The position numbers and the translations under genes are program-made. 6,499 nt of DNA from Hyphomicrobiaceae bacterium (lineage in GTDB: Bacteria; Pseudomonadota; Alphaproteobacteria; Rhizobiales; Hyphomicrobiaceae). The first letter of the stretch is position 1; every line of letters begins with the position of its first letter. Under the pieces are notes generated by a model that had not been told where the DNA came from, searched no databases, and worked only from the letters and a program-made list of their open reading frames with translations. The stretch lies in NCBI GenBank assembly GCA_020442225.1, contig JAGRKR010000477.1:2726-9224 (forward strand). The letters are read 5' to 3'. Positions 1 through 5,700 of this stretch are shown here, piece by piece.

Positions 1-1368
1 CCACACGACCCACGTGCGGAAATGCTCGTAGGCGTCGATGGCGAGGAAATGGAAGGCCAGGTAGTAGAGCTGGATCGTCATGGTCAGCAGCACGAAGCCC
101 GAAAGCGGCAGGAATGCCAGGAACGGCGCGAGCCACAAGGTGTACCAGGGAAATTGCGCCGGACTGAGCAGAAGAAGTGTGGCGACGACCAGCCCGGCCC
201 GCCGCATGAGATCGCCGGCGTCCTCGATGGGCCGGCGTGCGAGAGCTGCGGCCACGCTGGCGACGACCGCCGCCAGCAGCCCGCGCGCAATCAGGCCGGA
301 CGGCAATGAGGTGACGCCGAGCAAGCCGAGCAGACCATCGAGCAGGCGTTGCAGGATCGGAAACAGCGCGCTCGCCGTCTGCCACTTCTGCGCATAGGCG
401 ACGAATCCAGAGGAGGTGTCGATTCCGGCGAGCAGCACTGGCGCCGCCCAAACCGCCGTCAACACCGCGGTCAGCGTCAGGGCGGCGACAAGGCGGGCTG
501 GCTGCGCCAGCAGCGGACGCAGCACGAGCGGAGCCAGCATGATCGGCCAGAGCTTGGCCCCCATGGCGAGCCCGAGCAGTCCGGTGGCCGCGAGGGGCCG
601 GCGGCGGGCGGCGAGCAGCAGGGCGGCGAGCACGAGCGGAACGACGATCGCTTCCATGTGCGCGGAGTTGACGACCTCCTTCACGACCACCGGGTTCCAC
701 CAGTAGAGCGTCGCCCACAGCGCCGAGCGCCGAGCCTCGCGCAGGAGCGCCAGGATGAGGGCGAGCGTCGTAACGTCACCCGCCAGGCAGATGGCGCGCC
801 AGGCCTCGAGCCGGAACGGCGCCATCCAGTAGGCGACGGCGAAGAAGGCCTGCGCCACGGGCGGATAGACGGTGCGCAGCGTCGGATGATTGACGCGTTC
901 GAGTACGGGGCCGGCCTCCTTGGCGAGTTGACCGAGCTTCGTCGCGGCCGCCGCCTGACGGGCTGCGAGCGGCGGCACAGCATAGGGGTTCATGCCGGAG
1001 GCGGTGACGGCGCCGTCCCAGAGGTAGCGATGATAGTCATCCTCGAGGACCGGCTCGCTGGTGACGAGGACGAGCCGCATGGCCAGCCCCGCGAAGACCA
1101 TGACGATCAGCGCCAGCCGCTTGCGCCGCAGCGGCGCGCCGAGCGTCGCCCGCACGAGCCAGGGTACGCACTGATAAACGAGGCCGGCCACGACGAGCCC
1201 CGCGACCATCGGCAGGATCGGCATGTCCTCGAGATTGCGGACATAGGCGAACTGCGGCGAAGCGAGCGTCATTGCCAGCGCCAGACCGACCAGCATGACC
1301 GCGACCACGAGCCAGATCACGACGCCCCCGCCGTCGCGGCTCCGATCGGCGCTCGTTCGCTCGCGCAT
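1..1368 (-). CDS. GT-C family glycosyltransferase, mannosyltransferase-like polytopic membrane protein (partial, C-terminus off the left edge)
   Basis: The minus strand is open from an ATG at 1368 to the window edge, giving 456 residues with no stop. An in-frame TAG lies 24 bases upstream of this ATG, and a GGGGAGG ribosome site (1376-1382) lies 7 bases before it, so the start is well supported. The protein is mostly hydrophobic helices, at roughly residues 17-35, 50-70, 85-102, 170-185, 194-209, 237-254, 262-284, 295-314, 360-377, 390-401 and 410-443. The first large loop holds the acidic motif EDDYHRYLWDG (109-119), then GMNPY (125-129) and NHPTLRTVYPP (160-170). WNPVVVKEVVNSAHMEA follows at 224-240, and QFPWYTLW at 405-412. 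An acidic loop motif of this kind followed by G-x-NPY and YPP is typical of GT-C enzymes of the GT87/DUF2029 and MptA/B-like mannosyltransferase group, which move a sugar from a polyprenyl-phosphate donor on the outer face of the membrane. The donor and acceptor cannot be told from sequence. The gene is divergent from the RimB/RimK fusion gene. I am confident of the fold class and less sure of mannose specificity. Confidence 0.85.
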   Translation of the reverse strand, partial: MRERTSADRSRDGGGVVIWLVVAVMLVGLALAMTLASPQFAYVRNLEDMPILPMVAGLVVAGLVYQCVPWLVRATLGAPLRRKRLALIVMVFAGLAMRLVLVTSEPVLEDDYHRYLWDGAVTASGMNPYAVPPLAARQAAAATKLGQLAKEAGPVLERVNHPTLRTVYPPVAQAFFAVAYWMAPFRLEAWRAICLAGDVTTLALILALLREARRSALWATLYWWNPVVVKEVVNSAHMEAIVVPLVLAALLLAARRRPLAATGLLGLAMGAKLWPIMLAPLVLRPLLAQPARLVAALTLTAVLTAVWAAPVLLAGIDTSSGFVAYAQKWQTASALFPILQRLLDGLLGLLGVTSLPSGLIARGLLAAVVASVAAALARRPIEDAGDLMRRAGLVVATLLLLSPAQFPWYTLWLAPFLAFLPLSGFVLLTMTIQLYYLAFHFLAIDAYEHFRTWVVW

Positions 1369-1375
1369 TGTCGCG

Positions 1376-1382
1376 CCTCCCC
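1376..1382 (-). promoter_or_regulatory. Ribosome binding site of the GT-C glycosyltransferase
   Basis: On the minus strand this reads GGGGAGG, 7 bases before the ATG at 1368. With the in-frame TAG further upstream it fixes the start of the glycosyltransferase gene. Confidence 0.7.
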
Positions 1383-1410
1383 GGCGATCCTGCTATTCTC
1401 GCTTCTGGAC

Positions 1411-1430
1411 GACCTGCACGCGCACAGGTC
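1411..1430. promoter_or_regulatory. Dyad GACCTG-N8-CAGGTC in the divergent promoter region
   Basis: The 6-base arms at 1411-1416 and 1425-1430 are perfect inverted repeats around an 8-base centre that itself contains the palindrome CGCG. The site lies 42 to 62 bases upstream of the glycosyltransferase ATG and about 110 bases upstream of the fusion-gene start. It could be a regulator binding site or a leader hairpin. Upstream on the minus strand, TTGACA (1466-1461) matches the -35 consensus, but the sequence 17 bases further on (CGTGGT) is a poor -10. The promoter call is therefore weak. Confidence 0.3.
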
Positions 1431-1527
1431 GCCGTTCACCACGCTGAATCACTGCCGCGCTGTCAACTCATGATCTGGTCATTGCACGTCGGGCATGACT
1501 GAGGTAACGCAGGCACGACCGTCTCAC

Positions 1528-1533
1528 GAAGGA
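1528..1533 (+). promoter_or_regulatory. Ribosome binding site supporting the TTG start of the RimB/RimK fusion
   Basis: GAAGGA ends 7 bases before a TTG at 1541. The first in-frame ATG is 50 codons further on, at 1691, and would remove the conserved DTG motif. The TTG is therefore the likely start. Confidence 0.65.
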
Positions 1534-1540
1534 CATTGTT

Positions 1541-2968
1541 TTGAGCACCTCGTCGCAACTCGGTTGGGAGGAATGGCTGGCGCTACCGGAGCTCGGCCTT
1601 CCCGCCATCAAGGCTAAAGTGGATACGGGCGCGCGTACATCCGCTTTGCACGCCTTTCAGATCGAGCCCTTCGGACCGCCGGAGGCGCCGATGGTGCGGT
1701 TCGGCATCCATCCCGTTCCCGGCCGCGAGGAAATCGAGGTCTACTGCTCCGCGCGTGTCATCGATCGCCGCCAGGTCCGCAGCTCCAACGGCCGCCGCGA
1801 GTCCCGCTACGTCATTTCGACGACCGTCAAGATGGGCCGACGGAGCTGGCCGATCGAGGTCACATTAACCAACCGCGAGAACATGGCCTATCGGATGCTG
1901 CTCGGCCGCAAGGCGATCCCCGAGGACATGATCGTCGATCCCGGCACCTCGTTCCTGCAGCCGCGGCTGAGTTATCGCCTCTACAGCGACGTGCCCCGCT
2001 CCATCACCGTGCGTCGCTCGTTGCGCATCGCATTGCTGACCACGCGGCCGAATACGACGACGAGCGTCCGCCTGCGCGCAGCCGGCGAGGAGGCGGGGCA
2101 CGTGGTCGAGGTGCTCGACCCCATGCGTCTCTCACTGGTGGTCGACGCGGATCGCCCGGCGCTGCTGCTCGACGGCAACCTGCTGCCCCATTTCGATGCC
2201 GTCGTCGCGCGCCTCGGCCAGCGTCCGAGCGCCTTCGGCACGGCCATCGTGCGTCAGCTCGAGATGCTCGGCAGCTTTCTCGTCAACCCCGCCCAGGCGC
2301 TCGGCATCGCGCGCGATCGCCTGCAGCAGCATCAGCTCCTGGCGGCGAGCGGCGTGCGCAATCCGGCGCTCGCGGTCACGCAGACCCGCAAGTCCACGCG
2401 ACGCATCGCCGATCTCGTCGGCGGCCCCCCGGTCGTCGTCCGGCGCGGCTCCGGCAGCGCCACCGATGCCGGCGTGCTGGCCCGCACCCGCCGCTCAATG
2501 GACATGGCGCTGAGCACGCTGGGCGGACGCGAGGACGAGTATCTGATCGAGCGCTCGGTCGACGACGTCTCCGGCGAGCGCGTCCACAACGTCGTGATCG
2601 GCACCAAGGTTGCCGCTTCGCTGGCCGATCGGACGAGCTCGCTCTCGGAAGGCAGCCGCCCGCGCGTGCCGAAGCGCGTCCGCCTGCAACCAGAAGAGCG
2701 CCGGCTGGTTCTGCGCGCGGCGCGGGCGCTCAAGCTGCGCTTTGCGGGCATCGAGCTGGCGCGGACGGAGCACGGGCCGACGATCGTCGCCATCACGACA
2801 GCGCCACGCATCGGCGCTGCCGAGCTCGCCACCGGCAAGGATCTGGCCGGTCAGGTCATCGCGCTGATCGAGAGCCGCGTGCCGACCATCGTGCATCGCC
2901 AAGGCGCGGATCGGGGTGCGGGCGCGACGAGCCGCTCGGCGAGCGAGGAGCCGGCGAAACGCAGCTAG
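1541..2968 (+). CDS. RimB-like (PF05618) protease domain fused to a degenerate RimK-like ATP-grasp domain
   Basis: This 475-residue protein has two parts. Residues about 9-155 match the PF05618 'ATP-dependent zinc protease' or RimK/LysX-associated family, which has a retropepsin-like fold. It carries KAKVDTGARTSALHA (24-38) with the DTG at 28-30, and YRMLLGRKAI (117-126). Residues about 160-447 align along their length with RimK, the ligase that adds glutamate to the C-terminus of ribosomal protein S6. Matching stretches include LPHFDAVVARLG (215-226) and RQLEMLGSFLVN (238-249). Compared with E. coli RimK recalled from memory, key residues have changed: the ATP lysine K141 is R301, D187 is R347, metal ligand D248 is E405, E260 is A417 and N262 is T419. 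The basic substrate loop is also gone. Family knowledge: RimB and RimK are often neighbours and RimB tunes RimK. Inference: the ligase half is probably catalytically dead and may act as a regulatory or binding domain. The tail from 455 to 475 is low in complexity. Translation starts at TTG. Confidence 0.88.
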   Translation: MSTSSQLGWEEWLALPELGLPAIKAKVDTGARTSALHAFQIEPFGPPEAPMVRFGIHPVPGREEIEVYCSARVIDRRQVRSSNGRRESRYVISTTVKMGRRSWPIEVTLTNRENMAYRMLLGRKAIPEDMIVDPGTSFLQPRLSYRLYSDVPRSITVRRSLRIALLTTRPNTTTSVRLRAAGEEAGHVVEVLDPMRLSLVVDADRPALLLDGNLLPHFDAVVARLGQRPSAFGTAIVRQLEMLGSFLVNPAQALGIARDRLQQHQLLAASGVRNPALAVTQTRKSTRRIADLVGGPPVVVRRGSGSATDAGVLARTRRSMDMALSTLGGREDEYLIERSVDDVSGERVHNVVIGTKVAASLADRTSSLSEGSRPRVPKRVRLQPEERRLVLRAARALKLRFAGIELARTEHGPTIVAITTAPRIGAAELATGKDLAGQVIALIESRVPTIVHRQGADRGAGATSRSASEEPAKRS

Positions 2969-3016
2969 GTTGTGATCGGCTTCGCTGGACGGCGATCGGC
3001 CTCGCCGCCGCAACCT
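2967..3016. terminator. Possible bidirectional terminator between convergent genes (weak)
   Basis: The 57-base gap between the convergent stops holds AGGTTG (2967-2972) and its inverted copy CAACCT (3011-3016). Inside them is a small hairpin, GGCGA-N6-TCGCC (2991-3006). There is no T-tract, so rho-independent termination is doubtful. The position is right for a shared terminator, but the structure is weak. Confidence 0.2.
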
Positions 3017-3025
3017 CAACGCCGC

Positions 3026-3808
3026 CTACCAGAAGCAGTGCCAGATCTTCACCGCCCCCAGACACTTGTGCGTCTTCTTGCCGAACCCGATCTCGGCCAC
3101 CTTGAACAGCATCGCGTCGGACAGCTTGATATTCATGCTGGCTCTGATCGTGCGGGCGCACGATGCGACATCGAGCTTGCAGCTCAACTTCAGGATGGCG
3201 ACGCCGAAGGCATCGGCCTTTTCGAAGCGCTGCTGACTGATCTCCTTGATGAGCTGATCATCGATGACCTTCAGGACACCGTCGTTAGGCGGCTTCGTGT
3301 TGTAGAGAATGAGCGCGACACCAACGATGCCGACGAGCTTCACCCAGGACTCGTCCTCGGGCGACACGAACGGGACGCCGGCCTGATTGTTGAGATCGGT
3401 CATCCTCTGATGGGCGTAGAATTTCAAACCACCCATAGCCACTGATCCCGCCAGCATGAGGAACAACGTCAGGGATCCGGACTTCATGCCCAGGAGCGAC
3501 AACAGTACAGACAGCAGCAGGCCGAGCGCCGCTCCGCCGAGCATCACGGAAAAATAGTTCTTGTTGATCACCGTCTTCAGCAGGTCGTCGAGCTGCTCGT
3601 ATCCCGGCGTGCTCGTGTGATGAAGCTCGCCGCGCGGCACGCCTGCAGGCCTCACGGCTTCCGCTTGCGGCTTTCTCTCCGCGAGCCGCTGTGGCGTCAC
3701 GACGACGGTGTCTCTTTGTCTGAAATATCGCGACGGCGCCCCACACTTGGGACAGGCTGCAGCCTTATCGCTGACGTCGGCGTGACATTCTCCGCATTGA
3801 ACGAGCAT
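3026..3808 (-). CDS. Zinc-ribbon membrane protein of unknown function with a Cys-containing C-terminal domain
   Basis: I do not recognise a named gene. The 260-residue reading from the ATG at 3808 begins with a zinc ribbon, C5-x2-C8-x10-C19-x2-C22. A charged linker follows (about 26-80), then three predicted membrane helices: 86-107, 110-130 and a shorter one at 155-169. The C-terminal 90 residues hold C210, C217, C249 and C258 and end in GAVKIWHCFW. If the ribbon is cytoplasmic, three helices place this domain outside, where the cysteines could form disulfides. The C-terminal pattern (LFKVAEIGFG, then KCLGAVKIWHCFW) loosely recalls the secreted DUF4359-type end '..YK.lGi.g.F', but this is a weak recollection. 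The start at 3808 is preferred over longer openings (up to 3967) because it puts the zinc ribbon at the N-terminus, follows a G-rich ribosome site at 3811-3819, and lies downstream of a plausible promoter. The gene converges on the RimB/RimK fusion. Confidence 0.75.
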   Translation of the reverse strand: MLVQCGECHADVSDKAAACPKCGAPSRYFRQRDTVVVTPQRLAERKPQAEAVRPAGVPRGELHHTSTPGYEQLDDLLKTVINKNYFSVMLGGAALGLLLSVLLSLLGMKSGSLTLFLMLAGSVAMGGLKFYAHQRMTDLNNQAGVPFVSPEDESWVKLVGIVGVALILYNTKPPNDGVLKVIDDQLIKEISQQRFEKADAFGVAILKLSCKLDVASCARTIRASMNIKLSDAMLFKVAEIGFGKKTHKCLGAVKIWHCFW

Positions 3809-3851
3809 CTCCCCCCCTTGGTTGCCGCCCCAGGTTGCCAGTGGGCGCGTG

Positions 3852-3880
3852 ACCATAGTGTTCAATGGCCTGCGCAACAA
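3852..3880 (-). promoter_or_regulatory. Candidate promoter of the zinc-ribbon membrane protein
   Basis: On the minus strand, TTGTTG (3880-3875) and TATGGT (3857-3852) are separated by exactly 17 bases and resemble -35 and -10 boxes. Transcription would begin near 3845, leaving a leader of about 37 bases before the ATG at 3808. This agrees with the chosen start and argues against the longer upstream opening. The match to consensus is only moderate. Confidence 0.3.
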
Positions 3881-3963
3881 CCTTTGATGTCTGCTCGCGG
3901 CATCCACTCGCTCGCGACGGCAGCGTTGCCCCGGGCTCGCCGCCGCCACAACGTCATCGGCGC

Positions 3964-4020
3964 TCACCAGAAGCAGGGCCAGATCTTCACCGCGGCCTCA
4001 TCGCTGACATCGGCGGACAT
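3964..4020 (-). pseudogene. Internally deleted relic of a paralogue of the zinc-ribbon membrane protein gene
   Basis: Bases 3966-3993 match 3028-3055, the 3' end of the neighbouring gene, at 27 of 28 positions. Bases 3992-4020 match 3759-3788, near that gene's 5' end, at 26 of 30 positions, with a one-base deletion. The two matches sit side by side in the same orientation, whereas in the intact gene they are about 700 bases apart. The relic can be read as an 18-residue frame, MSADVSDEAAVKIWPCFW, followed by TGA. It combines ADVSDKAA from the zinc ribbon with VKIWHCFW from the C-terminus. The simplest reading is an old tandem duplicate that lost its middle. It is unlikely to encode a working protein, although it still has a start and a stop. 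Confidence 0.7.
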
Positions 4021-4024
4021 AAGA

Positions 4025-4060
4025 GCGATGGCGAGGCGCGCAAGCCGTCCTCGCCATCGC
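4025..4060 (-). terminator. Strong hairpin just after the stop of the 456-residue membrane protein gene
   Basis: GCGATGGCGAGG (4025-4036) and its perfect inverted copy (4049-4060) form a 12-bp GC-rich stem with a 12-base loop. In the minus direction the hairpin starts 5 bases after the TAG at 4066-4068 and is followed by TCTTATGT, only a weak T-tract. Position and strength suggest a terminator or a 3'-end stabilising hairpin. Confidence 0.55.
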
Positions 4061-4065
4061 GCTCG

Positions 4066-5436
4066 CTAGGCAGCGGCAGTATCGGCCTGTATGTCGGGCG
4101 CTTCTGCCGGCGGCGCTGGCGCAGCGGCGTCGGCCGCCGTCGCCGCGGGTTCTACCGCCTCGGCCGGCGCGGGCGTGGCGCGAGGCTCCGCCGCCGCCGG
4201 TGCGCGCTGGCTCGACTTCTCGCGCACAAGCGCGCGCACCCACTCGACCGTCGCTTCGCTGGCGTTCTGCGGCAGGTCCAGCGGTGTGGTGGCGCCCGCC
4301 AGATAATCGTCGTGCAGCACGAGCTGGACATGCTCGCCGTTGGCGAGTTCCAGCCGCAACAGATCGCGATTTGCCGCTATGCGCTCGCTCTTGTCGGCGG
4401 ACGCCGCGGCGCGCGCGCCCGGCTCCGGCAGAATGTTCGCGGGCGGTGGGAACGGCACCCCCTTGCCAGGCTCTTCGTCCACGCGGCGATGGAAGACCCG
4501 CCGCTCGGCGAGGCGAGTCACGGCAGTGATGTCGCCATAGGCGAACTCGCGCACACACTGCACCAGCGGCACGCCACGCAGAACGTCGAGCACGCCCTCG
4601 TAGGCGATCACCCGTTCCGCATGGAAACTCAGGTAATAGATGCTGCGCGGCGTGAAGCGCGGCACCCCGTCGGCGCCGAGACGCGCACCGACCCAGACGT
4701 CCCGCAGCCGGTCGATATCGGGATAGCTCAGGTACGGCCCGAGCGTCCGCTCGGGTGCCCCCACCCTGGCGACGGCGAGCCGGCGCACGGCATCGTCCCA
4801 GAGCGCGCGAAGCTCCTCGTTGAGGATGCGGTCGTGCAGCGCTTCCAGCTCGCCGAGCGGAGGATGCTCCTCGTCGTGGAGCGTCAGGCGCTTGCGGCGA
4901 CCGGCAAAGGCGACGATCAACACCACGATGCTGAGCAGCATCGGGATGCCGCCCAGCGTATCCCTGCCGGCAAGCAACAGCATGCCGAGCAGAAAGCATG
5001 CAGCCGCGGCCAGCAGGAGCTGCGTCCGCCTGCGACGGCGCTTGCGCTCATGCGACTGCAGCGCCGCGCGATAGCCGTGACGCCTGGCTTCGATGGCGCT
5101 CCGGCGCTTCTCGTACTCGCCCGACAGCAGACGGCCGATCTCGCGGCGCTCGGCGGCGCGGGTGGCCGGCGGCCACTCCTGCAGCGGCTCGATCTCGATC
5201 CGGAGCCCGACGTCGTCGACGATGGCGTTGCGGGACCGTGGCACGGACGCACCCGCCCGCGACGATCGCCCGAACTCCGAGGTGAAGCGAGAGATGACGC
5301 CCAGCACGGCCGCACCGCGACGCCCGGCAGGCGACGGACGGGCAGATCGCGAGCCCTGCCGTCTCTGCGCGTCGCCTGCATCTGCTGGTTGGTTCGTCAC
5401 GTGCCCCTCGCGATCCGGCCTCGGCACGCGCAACAT
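4066..5436 (-). CDS. Membrane protein of unknown function with a transmembrane hairpin
   Basis: I do not recognise this gene. The 456-residue frame has a polar N-terminal region and a charged, possibly helical segment (about 92-137) ending in the polybasic stretch RKRRRRR (131-137). Two close membrane helices follow (139-156 and 161-178), then RRKR and a large soluble region (185-410). The tail (411-456) is rich in Ala, Pro and Glu and is probably disordered. The basic residues on both sides suggest that both ends are cytoplasmic and the helices form a hairpin. The soluble part contains SIYYLSFHAERVIAYEGVLD (265-284), AYGDITAVTRL (299-309) and LLRLELANGEHVQLVLHDDY (359-378). This strand pattern, with a 'Y-x-D-I-x-x-V' turn, resembles bacterial PH-like domains; that is only an inference. 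The start could be the ATG at 5436 or a GTG at 5400, which has GAGGGG just upstream. The gene is probably transcribed from the less GC-rich region above 5436 and ends at the hairpin at 4025-4060. Confidence 0.7.
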   Translation of the reverse strand: MLRVPRPDREGHVTNQPADAGDAQRRQGSRSARPSPAGRRGAAVLGVISRFTSEFGRSSRAGASVPRSRNAIVDDVGLRIEIEPLQEWPPATRAAERREIGRLLSGEYEKRRSAIEARRHGYRAALQSHERKRRRRRTQLLLAAAACFLLGMLLLAGRDTLGGIPMLLSIVVLIVAFAGRRKRLTLHDEEHPPLGELEALHDRILNEELRALWDDAVRRLAVARVGAPERTLGPYLSYPDIDRLRDVWVGARLGADGVPRFTPRSIYYLSFHAERVIAYEGVLDVLRGVPLVQCVREFAYGDITAVTRLAERRVFHRRVDEEPGKGVPFPPPANILPEPGARAAASADKSERIAANRDLLRLELANGEHVQLVLHDDYLAGATTPLDLPQNASEATVEWVRALVREKSSQRAPAAAEPRATPAPAEAVEPAATAADAAAPAPPAEAPDIQADTAAA

Positions 5437-5529
5437 TCAGCCCCGAACCACTCCGTCGAAGTGATTTCCAGCCATCTATTCCCATCGACAATAAAGTGAT
5501 TCTACTTAAGGTCTCAGCAAAAGAATTGC

Positions 5530-5558
5530 TCTGACAACACAGGTCATCTGTTGTCAGA
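5530..5558. repeat. Perfect 10-bp inverted repeat upstream of the 456-residue membrane protein gene
   Basis: TCTGACAACA (5530-5539) and TGTTGTCAGA (5549-5558) are exact inverted copies separated by 9 bases. Related half-sites follow: TGTTGTCTGG at 5579-5588 and TCTGTCAGA at 5624-5632. The site lies about 95 bases upstream of the ATG at 5436 and about 140 bases past the asnB stop. It could be an operator for the downstream minus-strand gene. Alternatively it could be a delayed asnB terminator, since the minus strand reads ATTCTTTTG soon after the hairpin. The rest of 5437-5700 shows no gene on either strand. A TAGAAT sequence in the minus direction near 5490 is a possible -10, but no good -35 is correctly spaced. 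Confidence 0.5.
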
Positions 5559-5700
5559 ACACTGCGGATGACACTGAGTGTTGTCTGGAAGGAGGCAGGA
5601 TCACATCAGTCGACGCCGAGATTTCTGTCAGATGTCCCATATTCAGTCGAAGTTGTAGCGCACGCGTTGCTCGGCGTCAGGGCACGCTTTGCGAGCGGCC

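Noticed and set aside
349..1473. Long plus-strand open frame of 374 codons
   Set aside because: Its translation is a Arg/His/Gln/Gly-rich string without domains. It is antisense to the glycosyltransferase, whose minus-strand reading has membrane helices, family motifs and a good ribosome site.
2332..3019. Minus-strand frames antisense to the RimB/RimK fusion
   Set aside because: They are Arg/Ser/Ala-rich and domain-free, and lie opposite a gene with clear family matches.
3809..3967. N-terminal extension of the zinc-ribbon protein to an ATG at 3967
   Set aside because: The extra 53 residues are Arg-rich with no domain, the start overlaps the end of the relic, and a plausible promoter and ribosome site lie downstream of it.
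3998..4999. Minus-strand 333-codon frame overlapping the 456-residue gene
   Set aside because: It is a frame-shifted shadow, dominated by Arg and Ala with no hydrophobic segments, and lies inside the better supported frame.
3865..5499. Plus-strand open frame of 544 codons covering the 456-residue gene
   Set aside because: The composition is Arg/His/Gln-rich with no recognisable domain. The opposite strand has clear membrane helices and better codon structure. It is a product of high GC content.
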